A stretch of DNA of 64,000 bases from Bacillota bacterium (lineage in GTDB: Bacteria > Bacillota > Clostridia > Christensenellales > SZUA-584): contig JAEWTL010000004.1 in assembly GCA_023459495.1 (NCBI GenBank), forward strand, positions 124,001 to 188,000. Direction: 5' to 3'. The notes beneath the pieces are model-generated. The model was given only the letters and a program-made list of their open reading frames with translations, searched no databases and was not told the origin of the DNA. Positions 9,511 through 18,393 of the stretch are shown here, piece after piece (the first letter of the stretch is position 1; each line of letters starts with the position of its first letter). The translations under genes were made by a program, and so were the position numbers.

Positions 9511-10477
9511 GGCATACCCCGTTATATTTTTTCAGTTCGTCCAGCATCACCATATAAAGGTCCAGCGGGATTCCTTTGAATACCGAGTTGCAGGTGGAAT
9601 AGATATACCCGCCGCCCTGTCCGCCAGCCAGTGCTTTCCGGCAGCTTGCGATGACCTCATCCCGGCTGCCGCATTGCAGTTTCGTACTGTCTACGTTGCC
9701 CATGATGCACACGCGCCCGTCAATCCTGCGCTTCACATCGCCGATATCCATACCGGCTACCGGATCGATGGAATGAATCACATCCGGCCCCGTGTCCACC
9801 AGCATGTCCAGCAGAGGAAGGATGTTGCCATCGGTGTGCTTGATCACATAAGCGCCCGCGCTTCGCAGCTGCTCTGTCTGCCGTTTCAAATATGGATAGA
9901 TGAATTCTTCAAACATGGCAGGAGACAGGAACGGCCCCTGATTGAAGCAGTAATCCGAGCAGCAGTACATGATCTGTGCGCCCGCTTCAATCAGGCGCTG
10001 CATCTGCCCGACCGCCCACTCCACATTCCTTTTCGCCTGCGCCTTTACTTCATCGGGTTCATCCGCCAGCCGCCAGATAAAGCTCTCCATATCACAGCCC
10101 TCCGGTATGGCATAGGTGCCGTCGATGCCGGCTGCTACAAATATCTCATCGCCTGCCCGCCCATATATGCCGTGGATCACATAAAGCTCGTCTTCCAGCG
10201 AGGGATAGTAGTTTTCGCCCGGAACATACCACGGCGTCGGCGTCGGATGAACTGTGATGGAGGCATAGCCGAGCCGCCGGGCACATTCCACGTAAATATC
10301 GATATTGCTGTCCAGCGCCCGCCGCCTCTCCTCGCCCCGCAAGACTGACAGAGCCTTCCCCAGCGTATACGCCCGGCCTGTAAGCTCCTGTTCCAGTTCG
10401 AATACGATCTCCATAGTCGGTATCTCGCGGACAGACTTGCGCGCGATCGCGGCGGTCAGCAGTTCCTTCTTATTCAC
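9503..10477 (-). CDS. URO-D superfamily protein, copy 2
   Basis: A 324-residue paralogue of the adjacent gene. It shares the C-terminal order HTDGN, then D-P-V-A-G-M-D-I, MGNVD and YSTCNS, but its N-terminal half is very different. The GTG at 10477 is chosen because it gives the MNKKELL opening typical of the family, has GAGGCAAAGAA upstream and creates the same 8-nt overlap seen at other junctions. An ATG at 10492 is the alternative. It is probably a metal-dependent transfer or lyase enzyme. Function unknown. Confidence 0.78.
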   Translation of the reverse strand: MNKKELLTAAIARKSVREIPTMEIVFELEQELTGRAYTLGKALSVLRGEERRRALDSNIDIYVECARRLGYASITVHPTPTPWYVPGENYYPSLEDELYVIHGIYGRAGDEIFVAAGIDGTYAIPEGCDMESFIWRLADEPDEVKAQAKRNVEWAVGQMQRLIEAGAQIMYCCSDYCFNQGPFLSPAMFEEFIYPYLKRQTEQLRSAGAYVIKHTDGNILPLLDMLVDTGPDVIHSIDPVAGMDIGDVKRRIDGRVCIMGNVDSTKLQCGSRDEVIASCRKALAGGQGGGYIYSTCNSVFKGIPLDLYMVMLDELKKYNGVCHE

Positions 10478-11606
10478 TCTTCTTTGCCTCATCGATCATC
10501 GCCAGAATGTTTTCTTCCTTCGTTTCGTATCCCACCTGATCTCCCGTTCCGATGATCAGTCGATTGCTCCCCTGAAACGCCTGTTTAATCTGCCTTACTT
10601 CCTGCCGCACCTGTTCCGCATTGCCGCGGATCAGGGTTTCCACGGTATGCACGTTTCCGTTGAACGTTACCCTGTCGTTTAGCGCATGGCGCACATACTT
10701 CAGGTCTTCCAGCGTGTTAACATCGCCGCCTGGGCTGCGCTCAAACGGGCACACGCAGTCCACTCCGAGCTCCGGGAAATCCTCCACGGTTTCCATACTT
10801 TTGCCATGAAAGTGGATGTGCAGCAGCTTGCCGTTCTGATGCAGCCTCTCCGCAATCGCCTGAATATATGGCTTATCCCATCTTCTCCACATGTCCGGGC
10901 CGATCACCGAGTTGCAGGAGTAGCTGCAGCCAATCACGTACGACTCGAATGGCGTCTTTTCGCAAAGCTGATCCACCAGATTAATCTGATAGGCGGTATA
11001 CCGCGCCCGTATGTCCTCCAGGCGTTGCGGGTCCTCTTCAAAGAAGAACATGATCGCCTGTTCGAAGCCGATGATATCCGCGATAAAATCGAAAAAGGGC
11101 ACGCCCAGCCATGCTTCAAGCAGATAGTCTTCCCCGACGCCCCGGTGAGCTTCTGTCATGCGGGAGACGAGCGGTTCGTTATCCGGGTCCAGCATCATAC
11201 CCACGATTTCCATCAGCTCTGCACTGTTCGAAGCGATATGTTTTTGCACCCACGAAGGTTCCGCCGCGCTGTATCGTTTCACCGTTGTATACTGCTTTCC
11301 ACAGTATTCAGTGATCGTCGTTTCTTTATAGCAGTCCTCTCCCATCTTCTCAAACCGGACTTCGGTCTTTCCTCTTGCCAGCTTGATATTGGGGAAGACA
11401 GCGCCCCATCCTTCGCACGCGTACTTTTTAAACACCACTTGCAGGGCCTGCCAAAGGGGTATCTCCCGCTCATACTGCACCATCGGAACGCCAAGTACCT
11501 TCGCCGGATAGTAGTACCAGAATTCCGGCGCCACGGGATACCTGTCGCTGGCAATGCCGCGGTATGCGTTCAGCATCCGCTGTTTGGGTGTAAAAAGCTC
11601 ACTCAC
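10470..11606 (-). CDS. URO-D superfamily protein, copy 3 (divergent)
   Basis: A 378-residue protein with the URO-D fold signature: FTPKQRMLNAYRG at the start, then HIHFHGKS, and GTGDQV at the end. The His-rich HFHGKS replaces the H-x-D-G of copies 1 and 2, and the STCN cysteine is replaced by GTGD, so any metal site must differ. The start codon is GTG, overlapping the oxidoreductase stop by 8 nt (GTGAGTGA). Three non-identical paralogues in a row suggest a multi-step or heteromeric function, not gene dosage; that is inference. Confidence 0.78.
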   Translation of the reverse strand: MSELFTPKQRMLNAYRGIASDRYPVAPEFWYYYPAKVLGVPMVQYEREIPLWQALQVVFKKYACEGWGAVFPNIKLARGKTEVRFEKMGEDCYKETTITEYCGKQYTTVKRYSAAEPSWVQKHIASNSAELMEIVGMMLDPDNEPLVSRMTEAHRGVGEDYLLEAWLGVPFFDFIADIIGFEQAIMFFFEEDPQRLEDIRARYTAYQINLVDQLCEKTPFESYVIGCSYSCNSVIGPDMWRRWDKPYIQAIAERLHQNGKLLHIHFHGKSMETVEDFPELGVDCVCPFERSPGGDVNTLEDLKYVRHALNDRVTFNGNVHTVETLIRGNAEQVRQEVRQIKQAFQGSNRLIIGTGDQVGYETKEENILAMIDEAKKSE

Positions 11607-12642
11607 GTACGCCTCTCCAATCGATCTCGACGCGCTGCCGCTTCTCGCCCGAGAGCAGCATGCTTTCGATCATCACATCAACATTGAACCCGTCGTATGC
11701 GCCGGGCGAGCCCTGCACGCCCTGCTCGAAGCAGTCGTTAAAATACCGGATCTCAGCATCGAACGGATTCATTGCGTCGAAGCGGTACTCAGTCGACGTC
11801 TGCTTGTCGTTGTCGTAGTGAACCAGCAGCGCCGCGTTGTGCTCCGGGTGATCCCACATCACCGTATAGAGCTGAATGCGGCCATGCGTCCCGTTGACCT
11901 CAATATACTCGTCCCAGGAGTTGCGCTCATACCCCACCTTCTTCAGCGGGTGCGCCGCCGCCTCAAAGCTGGCTACCAGACCGCTCTCGTATTCGAACAG
12001 TGCGGTTGCCTTTCGGTCGAACCGGCTCTGCGGATAATAATCGACCGATGCGTATAAATAGTCGGGACGCCCCAGCAGGTGCAGCGTCATATCGATCATA
12101 TGGCTTCCAGCGCATTTGATGATCGCACCGCCATAGACCTTGAGCACCGCGCCGATATCCCAGCCATGGTCCTCACGGTAGAAATCGCCCCATGCCTGAA
12201 AGGAGCGGATGTTGGCGCTGAAGATATTGCCCAGCGAGGGGATCAGTTCTTTGGCCTTGACGGCAGCGGGGAAAAATCGCTTCATATAAGATGTAAAAAA
12301 CAGTGTCCCGGCTTCGCGGGCGCTGAGCAGCACCTCCAACGCGTCGTCCGCGTTGTTCATCATTGTCTTCTCGCAGATGACGCCTTTACCGGCGGCAATC
12401 GCTTTCAGCGCCGCGTCCTTATGAATGCTGCTGTTCGCGAGGATGCAGACCACATCGACGTCATCGCTGTTGATCAGCTCCGTATAATCCGTCGTCACCC
12501 TTGCACCATATTTTTGAGCGTACCGTTCAGCCGCTTCCTGATTGATATCCGCAATGCAGGTGATCCGTGCGCCAATCTTCTCCAGCGCCGCAAAATGAAA
12601 TCGCGATATGCTGCCACACCCGATAATGCCGTACCTCATCAT
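11599..12642 (-). CDS. Gfo/Idh/MocA-family oxidoreductase
   Basis: A 347-residue NAD(P)-dependent dehydrogenase of the glucose-fructose oxidoreductase/inositol dehydrogenase family. The Rossmann motif GIIGCGSISRFH is at residues 5-16. The usual E-K-P motif reads CEKTM near residue 95, so Pro is replaced by Thr while the Lys is kept. A C-terminal beta-sheet domain with GGAIIKCAGSHMID carries the substrate-binding His. It begins 1 nt before the stop-adjacent region of the MDR gene, with GGAGGGC upstream. It probably oxidises or reduces a sugar hydroxyl or keto group, pairing naturally with the MDR enzyme. Confidence 0.88.
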   Translation of the reverse strand: MMRYGIIGCGSISRFHFAALEKIGARITCIADINQEAAERYAQKYGARVTTDYTELINSDDVDVVCILANSSIHKDAALKAIAAGKGVICEKTMMNNADDALEVLLSAREAGTLFFTSYMKRFFPAAVKAKELIPSLGNIFSANIRSFQAWGDFYREDHGWDIGAVLKVYGGAIIKCAGSHMIDMTLHLLGRPDYLYASVDYYPQSRFDRKATALFEYESGLVASFEAAAHPLKKVGYERNSWDEYIEVNGTHGRIQLYTVMWDHPEHNAALLVHYDNDKQTSTEYRFDAMNPFDAEIRYFNDCFEQGVQGSPGAYDGFNVDVMIESMLLSGEKRQRVEIDWRGVRE

Positions 12643-12643
12643 G

Positions 12644-13669
12644 TTACATGCCCTCCGTTACCATAACTGCTTTGATGCCGTTCTTTTTGTCGCTGTCGAA
12701 TGCCGGTATCGCCTGGCCGATCTCATCCAGCTTAAAGCGGTGCGTAATGAGTTCCTTCGTCTTGACCGTCCCGGACCGGATCAGGTCGAGGCATTCCGGG
12801 AAGTAGAGCGCCGGGGAGGCATGGGAAGCCCGCAGCTGCAGCTTGTTGAAATGGATCATGTTGGAGTCCAAAGTGATCATCCCGCCCGCGCCATAGTCGA
12901 TCCCTAAGAATCCCACGATACCGCCTACCTTACACACCGATAACGCTGACGCGATGGTGGAAGGAGGAGCCGTCACCATAACGCGGTCCACTCCGCCCCT
13001 TTCAAAAGCATAATCTTCGATCTTCTGGATGTCCGGGTTGATGATCTCATCAATGCCCCATCTCTTCGCGGTTTCGATGCGGGCACTACAGGTGGAAAGC
13101 TCTGCACCGTACACCTTCCGTGCGCCGCGCACCTTTGCAATCCGGGCTGCCATCAGTCCGATCGGCCCCAGCCCGATCACAAGCACGTCACCCATCAGAG
13201 GGATATCCGTTGTTTTAACCAGATCCAGCGCAACACCCAGTGGCTCTGCGAGGCTGGTTTCTTCAAAATCCAGATCATCAAATTTCACGCAGCATTCGCA
13301 TGGCGCGATCATCATTTCCGCAAAGCCCATGTTGTCGTCGCCCTTGATCCAGAAGTTCGGGCCTTTATTGTCCAGATCCACTCGCCCATTTCGGGAATTA
13401 TCGGAAAAGCGGTCGAACGTGCCGCTTTCCAGCACGACCCGGTCCCCCACCTTCACGTTCGTGACCAGCCTGCCTGTCTGGCTGACTACGCCGGAGACTT
13501 CATGGCCAAACTGCTGCGTCTCGGCAGCGCCGTAGCGCGCCAGTATTAAGTCGTGCCCGCAAACGCCGCATGCCTTTACATCCACGACAACTTCCGTTTC
13601 ATTTAGTTCGCGAAGAGAGATGTTTTTAACGGTAAACTCAAATGGAGCTTTCACATATGCTGCTTTCAT
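12644..13669 (-). CDS. zinc-type MDR alcohol/polyol dehydrogenase
   Basis: A 341-residue medium-chain dehydrogenase, first gene of the leftward operon. Catalytic-zinc motifs CGVCGHD (residues 34-40) and GHE (55-57) and the nucleotide motif GLGPIGLMAARIAK are present. The four-cysteine structural-zinc lobe is absent; the loop has only a CECC cluster near residue 100. It most resembles sorbitol/threonine-dehydrogenase-like enzymes acting on polyols or sugar acids in the cytosol. AAAGGTGATTACTG precedes the ATG. Substrate unknown. Confidence 0.87.
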   Translation of the reverse strand: MKAAYVKAPFEFTVKNISLRELNETEVVVDVKACGVCGHDLILARYGAAETQQFGHEVSGVVSQTGRLVTNVKVGDRVVLESGTFDRFSDNSRNGRVDLDNKGPNFWIKGDDNMGFAEMMIAPCECCVKFDDLDFEETSLAEPLGVALDLVKTTDIPLMGDVLVIGLGPIGLMAARIAKVRGARKVYGAELSTCSARIETAKRWGIDEIINPDIQKIEDYAFERGGVDRVMVTAPPSTIASALSVCKVGGIVGFLGIDYGAGGMITLDSNMIHFNKLQLRASHASPALYFPECLDLIRSGTVKTKELITHRFKLDEIGQAIPAFDSDKKNGIKAVMVTEGM

Positions 13670-13767
13670 CAGTAATCACCTTTATTCATTCTTGTTTGTT
13701 TGTTGAAATAAGTGTAGCAATGCTATATCGCACATTCAATTTTGATATTTATACTTTCATTACACAA

Positions 13768-13795
13768 ATTATAACTTGACCGGGCTTCATCACAA
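13768..13795 (-). promoter_or_regulatory. sigma-A-like promoter of the leftward operon
   Basis: On the reverse strand TTGTGA (13790-13795), a 16-nt spacer and TATAAT (13768-13773) precede the MDR gene. The predicted start near 13761 leaves a leader of about 90 nt. It is the only clear promoter seen for the ten-gene operon. Confidence 0.6.
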
Positions 13796-13908
13796 TGTGG
13801 TTAAATTTTCGTGCCAAGCCTGCTATATAATTGTGAAATTCAACCTCATGAAGGCTTCGGAACTCATTCCCGGAATCAGCAACGCAAAGGTCTCTGGTTT
13901 CGTATTCG

Positions 13909-13937
13909 TTGATAACTTCCCTTGCGTGGTATATAAT
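13909..13937 (+). promoter_or_regulatory. sigma-A-like promoter of GH38-GPH
   Basis: TTGATA (13909-13914), a 17-nt spacer and a perfect TATAAT (13932-13937) precede the GH38 gene at 14012. The predicted start is near 13944. Confidence 0.75.
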
Positions 13938-14011
13938 GAGCAGGTCCAAGTAATAAGACTTTCAAATCATTCTGATGAAATTGCCGAAAAAAAATTTGCA
14001 GGGAGAACGTC

Positions 14012-16915
14012 ATGCTGACTCTGCCTCTCAAACGTCCGGGCTTGTTTCATAAGCTGCTGCGGATACGCAGGCAAATCTACCGCCCCATTTGCCGGTTGAA
14101 TGCCGAAATTCTGAAATCAAACGAACCCCTCCCCTTCGAAGAAATGAAAAACGCGGCCTTTTCTCCGATCTCTCCCGACACCAACTGGGGCAGGAAGTTG
14201 GACTGCGCGTGGCTGCGCATCACAGGGCGTATACCGGAAGACACTGAAGACGCCGTTATTCTGTTGGGTATCCGCGGTGAGGGCCTTGTTTATTCCGCGA
14301 ACGGTGACATCCTCGATTCGGCCAGTACGGTCTGGCAAATGGGCGATCTCCCACACAGTGCGGGACATTACCGGCCCATATCAACAGGCAGTTTTGCACC
14401 CGGAGAACAGATTGAGGTGTATGCCGATATCGCATACAACGGCTTTTTGCTGTACGGGTGGGGCAACGCCCGCTACCATGACGCATGCGTCGCGCTTCGC
14501 AATACCGAAGCCTACGCCTACTACTACGACTTTCTCACGCTGACCGTCCTGACGGAAGCGACAGAGGACACCGCGCTTGCCGCAACGCTCCATCGCGCAT
14601 TGCAGCGCTCCTTCCGGTCTTTTTCGGCCGGTGATATTCGGGGCGCGCGGGAAATCCTCGCCCCGCATCTGCAGGCGTCATCGCAAAGTACTTTCACATA
14701 CAGCGCAATCGGGCATGGACATCTCGATATGGCATGGCTGTGGCCTCTGCGTGAGACGCACCGTAAATCTGCACGGACGCATGTCAAGGCCCTGAACACT
14801 ATCGACCAATATCCGGGTTATATCTTTGGTACCAGTCAGCCGCAGCAGCTTTTTTGGATGAAGCAGGAGCACCCTGCGCTGTACAGGCGCTTCCAGCAGG
14901 CCGTCGCCGGTGGCCGCATCGAGCTGCAGGGTGCGTTCTGGGTAGAATGCGACAGCAACCTTCCGGGCGGAGAGTCGCTTGTGCGTCAGGCAGTCTACGG
15001 CCGTCGATTCTTGTCCGAGGAGTTTGGCAGAGCGCCGGAGGATATGCGGCTCTGCTGGCTGCCCGATGCGTTCGGCTACAGCGGCAACCTCCCGCAGATT
15101 CTGAAAAAGAGCGGTATGGACTGGTTCTCGACCATCAAGTTGGCATGGAACAAGGTGAACAACTTTCCTTACCGCACATTTTACTGGCAGGGCATCGACG
15201 GCTCCACCGTGCTGGTGCACATGCCACCCGAGGGGGATTACAACAGCCGCGGCGCGGCGGACGGTCTGCTGAAAGGGATTAAACAAAACCCTGAGAAGGA
15301 ATTGAATACAGCCCTGCTCGTATACGGTTCAGGCGATGGCGGCGGCGGGCCGCAGGAGGTTCACCTGGAAGTAACCCGACGTGAGCATAGCCTGTATGGA
15401 TTGCCGCGTGTGGAATACGCTACCGCGGACAGCTTTTTCCGCCGTCTGGAGCAGCTGAATATTCCGCACCGGCATACCGGCGAGCTGTATCTGGAGACGC
15501 ATCAGGGAACCTATACGGCCCAATCCCGAATCAAATACTACAACCGGTTAATCGAGCGCAAGCTCCACGAGGTTGAAGCGCTTGCGGTCATTTCCGGCAC
15601 AGCCTGCCGGAGCCTTTTGCGTGCGCACTGGCAGGACGTGCTGCTCCACCAGTTCCACGATATCCTTCCCGGTTCGTCGATTGAACGGGTAAATACGGAA
15701 GCTGTGGAAACTTACCGCCGCATCGAGGAAGCACTGGATGCATATCGTCTCAGCCTGACTGACCGGCTCCCCGCGAGCGAACGCCTATCCGCACTGAACA
15801 CAACAAGCTTTTACCGCAAGGAGTATATCTCCGCCCAAGGCGCGTGGTACCACGCCGAGGTTGCCCCATATGCTGCCGCAAACCTTGAGCCTGTGAGTGA
15901 TTTCCCGCAGCTGGGGTATACAGCAGACACCATGACCAACGGCATCCTGACGCTGCGCTTCGACGCCTCAGGCGAAATCGTTTCGTGCCGCGACGCGCAG
16001 GAAAATGAGCTTGCGGGCCAAGGCCTCAACCGTCTTGTTCTTCACCGGGACCCGTACCAGTTCCCGTTTGACGCTTGGGATATCGATCAGCGCTATTATA
16101 AGAAGCGTCCGAAAAAGCTAAGAGTCAGCCGAATGGAGATCGCTATCGACGGTCCGACCGTCGTGCGACAGCATATCTACCAATCCCGCGGGCTCACCAT
16201 GGTCCAAAAGGTCATTCTGACTGCGGACAGCGACGTGGTGCGATTCGACACCACCGTGAACTGGCAGCAAAATCGTCACATGCTCCGGGCGGAGTTCTAC
16301 CCTTCCCACTATGGTAAAGAGGTGCAGTGCGAGATCCAGTTTGGGCATATCGCCCGCTTTACCACCGAGAATAATCCGGTCGAGGCCGCGCAGTTTGAGA
16401 TCTGCGCGCATAAGTGGGTGGCCACGCAGGATGAGCGCGGCGGCTTTGCGCTGCTCAACGACTGCAAATACGGCCACCGGATCAAAAACGGCCTGATCAG
16501 CTTAAACCTGCTTCGGTCCTCTACCTTCCCCGATAAAACCGCCGAACGGGGAGAACATTGTTTCACATATGCGTTCTGCCCGTTTGAAAAAGACCGGCTG
16601 GATAAGGTGATCCTCGAAGCGTACCGGCTGAACAATCCGCTTCTGACTGCCAACGGCGCTGCGATAGACAGCTTTGCCCGAACCGATAACCCGGCGGTCG
16701 TGATCGAGACCATCAAACCAGCGGAGAGTGACAGCGGAATCGTGCTGCGGCTGTACGAAAGTCTGGGGCAGGCGACGCACACGTCGTTGCATCTGGGCAA
16801 ACCCTTTTCCAAAGCGAGCGAGACCGACCTATTGGAAAACAAACTCGCCCCCGCCGATTTGTCTGCCCTGCGCTTTGGCCCCTTCGAAATCAAAACCATA
16901 CTGCTGGAGGAATAG
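14012..16915 (+). CDS. GH38 alpha-mannosidase (canonical)
   Basis: A 967-residue cytosolic alpha-mannosidase. An N-terminal beta domain of about 220 residues precedes GHGHLDMAWLWPLRET (234-249), which holds the zinc His and Asp. CWLPDAFGYSGNLPQI follows with the nucleophile Asp352. A HQFHDILPGSS segment is the last zinc motif, and large C-terminal beta domains follow. Length and architecture match ManA/Mams1-type GH38 enzymes. AGGGAGAACGTC precedes the ATG. The symporter gene starts 3 nt after its stop, so imported oligosaccharide is probably its substrate. It is much closer to the family consensus than the GH38-like protein at 2446-5244. Confidence 0.93.
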   Translation: MLTLPLKRPGLFHKLLRIRRQIYRPICRLNAEILKSNEPLPFEEMKNAAFSPISPDTNWGRKLDCAWLRITGRIPEDTEDAVILLGIRGEGLVYSANGDILDSASTVWQMGDLPHSAGHYRPISTGSFAPGEQIEVYADIAYNGFLLYGWGNARYHDACVALRNTEAYAYYYDFLTLTVLTEATEDTALAATLHRALQRSFRSFSAGDIRGAREILAPHLQASSQSTFTYSAIGHGHLDMAWLWPLRETHRKSARTHVKALNTIDQYPGYIFGTSQPQQLFWMKQEHPALYRRFQQAVAGGRIELQGAFWVECDSNLPGGESLVRQAVYGRRFLSEEFGRAPEDMRLCWLPDAFGYSGNLPQILKKSGMDWFSTIKLAWNKVNNFPYRTFYWQGIDGSTVLVHMPPEGDYNSRGAADGLLKGIKQNPEKELNTALLVYGSGDGGGGPQEVHLEVTRREHSLYGLPRVEYATADSFFRRLEQLNIPHRHTGELYLETHQGTYTAQSRIKYYNRLIERKLHEVEALAVISGTACRSLLRAHWQDVLLHQFHDILPGSSIERVNTEAVETYRRIEEALDAYRLSLTDRLPASERLSALNTTSFYRKEYISAQGAWYHAEVAPYAAANLEPVSDFPQLGYTADTMTNGILTLRFDASGEIVSCRDAQENELAGQGLNRLVLHRDPYQFPFDAWDIDQRYYKKRPKKLRVSRMEIAIDGPTVVRQHIYQSRGLTMVQKVILTADSDVVRFDTTVNWQQNRHMLRAEFYPSHYGKEVQCEIQFGHIARFTTENNPVEAAQFEICAHKWVATQDERGGFALLNDCKYGHRIKNGLISLNLLRSSTFPDKTAERGEHCFTYAFCPFEKDRLDKVILEAYRLNNPLLTANGAAIDSFARTDNPAVVIETIKPAESDSGIVLRLYESLGQATHTSLHLGKPFSKASETDLLENKLAPADLSALRFGPFEIKTILLEE

Positions 16916-16918
16916 CAC

Positions 16919-18226
16919 ATGCAGGAAAAAGCAATCTCTGCTGCCAAGCAGCGCGTATCGGTCGTCGTCGCCGGGTTCGGGCAGAACATGGTGCTCACGA
17001 TGGTCACCACCTTCATGCTGGTATACCTGCTGCAGTATGCGCATATCAGCAGCGCCGGCATGGCTGTCGTCACCGCCATCATCACAGCCGCCAAAATCTT
17101 CGATGCCCTGAACGATCCCTTCATGGGCAGCATCGTAGACATGACCCGCTCACGCTGGGGTAAGCTTCGCCCCTACATCCTGTTTTCAGCAGGCCCTGTG
17201 GCACTGCTCTCTGCCCTGCTGTTTTGCGTGCCGGACATCGCGGAATCGGGCAAGCTCGCATTCTTCGGCGTCTGCTATTTCCTTTGGGGCATTGCCTATA
17301 CGATGTGCGACGTGCCCTACTGGGGCTTAATCGGTTCTGCTTTTGCCGACCCTGCAGAACGCAACAAGGTGGTCGGGCTGGTTCGAGCCTTCGGCGCAAT
17401 TGCGCTGGGACTTGCGACACTGGGCATTCCATGGCTCGCAAGGCTGCTGAGCTTTTCCAGTGAGACCACGCGGTCCGGGTGGAGCGTTGCTGCCATACTC
17501 GTCTCGGTTATCGGTATGGGCATGTTCCTGCTCGCGTTCTTCAACACAAGGGAAAAGCACAGCCAGAGAGCCGATAAAGTCACCTTCAAAGTGCTTGTTT
17601 CCACCCTGACCAAGAATAAACCGCTGCTGATCATCCTGCTCGGCTCACTGCTGGGTTTTGGCCGAAACATCGTGCAGGCAGGCGGTGCGGTATTTGCCGT
17701 AATCGCCTACCGGGATGAAGCGTACTTCACGCTGATCGGTGCCGCGATCATCATTGGCATGGTCATCTCGTCCTTCGTCGCACCGTTGCTATTAAAAAAG
17801 GTCTCCGGCAAGGCGCTCATCATTGCCAGTTCCTTAGCCGGGACAGTGATCTATCTTGTCATGTATGCTTTCGGATTTCAGAATATCCCGGCCATGATGG
17901 CCTTCATCTTCTTAAGTGGGCTGACGCTCGGCTTGTTTATGGTGGCCCAGACGACGATGATCGCCGACTCTGTGGATGAGATCGAGCGGCGTACCGGCGT
18001 GCGGAACGAAGGCGTATCCTTCTCCATGCTGACCTTCGTCTCCAAAATGATGAATGCGCTGTCCGTCATGGCCTTTGGGGTGTTCATCGTCTGGTCCGGT
18101 TATGAGGAAGGAGTGATCGTCACCGCGCAGATGCAGCAGATCGTCTTTATTGCGATCACAGTCGTCCCGGCTGCCAGCTGCCTGATTTCAGCCGTGCCGT
18201 TCCTGTTTTACAAATCGGGAAGATAA
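16919..18226 (+). CDS. GPH-family sugar:cation symporter (MelB-like)
   Basis: A 435-residue polytopic membrane protein with about 12 predicted helices. The diagnostic glycoside-pentoside-hexuronide motif DALNDPFMG, then DMTRSRWGKLRPYIL, lies near residues 60-85. The family imports glycosides, pentoses or hexuronides with Na+ or H+. It forms an operon with the GH38 gene and probably imports a mannoside. Confidence 0.92.
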   Translation: MQEKAISAAKQRVSVVVAGFGQNMVLTMVTTFMLVYLLQYAHISSAGMAVVTAIITAAKIFDALNDPFMGSIVDMTRSRWGKLRPYILFSAGPVALLSALLFCVPDIAESGKLAFFGVCYFLWGIAYTMCDVPYWGLIGSAFADPAERNKVVGLVRAFGAIALGLATLGIPWLARLLSFSSETTRSGWSVAAILVSVIGMGMFLLAFFNTREKHSQRADKVTFKVLVSTLTKNKPLLIILLGSLLGFGRNIVQAGGAVFAVIAYRDEAYFTLIGAAIIIGMVISSFVAPLLLKKVSGKALIIASSLAGTVIYLVMYAFGFQNIPAMMAFIFLSGLTLGLFMVAQTTMIADSVDEIERRTGVRNEGVSFSMLTFVSKMMNALSVMAFGVFIVWSGYEEGVIVTAQMQQIVFIAITVVPAASCLISAVPFLFYKSGR

Positions 18227-18272
18227 CCTGAGTTTTTTCAGCATAACGGCAACTGATATTTAATAGTACAAA

Positions 18273-18310
18273 AAGCCTCTGAAATCAATCATCTCAGAGG
18301 CTTATTTTTC
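18273..18310. terminator. bidirectional rho-independent terminator
   Basis: Stem AAGCCTCTGA (18273-18282) pairs with TCAGAGGCTT (18294-18303), followed by ATTTTTC; A-rich sequence on the left serves the reverse strand. It lies between the GPH gene and the convergent ABC ATPase gene. Confidence 0.85.
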
Positions 18311-18393
18311 CCAGGCTGATCCTTTGTATTTTAGATTACGGCTCACCTCCACCTTTTGATAAATGGAGGGTGTTTCCTATTTATATGTCGCCG

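Larger units (their letters stand above)
13670..14011. promoter_or_regulatory. divergent intergenic control region
   Basis: These 342 bases separate the leftward glycan operon from the rightward GH38-GPH pair and hold a promoter for each. Two inverted copies of TATAATT(T)GTG lie at 13763-13773 (reverse) and 13826-13835 (forward), which could form a regulator site. No gene is convincing here; the short open frames lack ribosome sites. Confidence 0.6.

Noticed and set aside
8416..9579. 387-codon forward frame
   Set aside because: Antisense to the first URO-D-like gene, with no motif and no ribosome site.
13749..14018. Short frames on both strands in the divergent promoter region
   Set aside because: They cover promoter elements, have no ribosome site and differ in composition from the genes.
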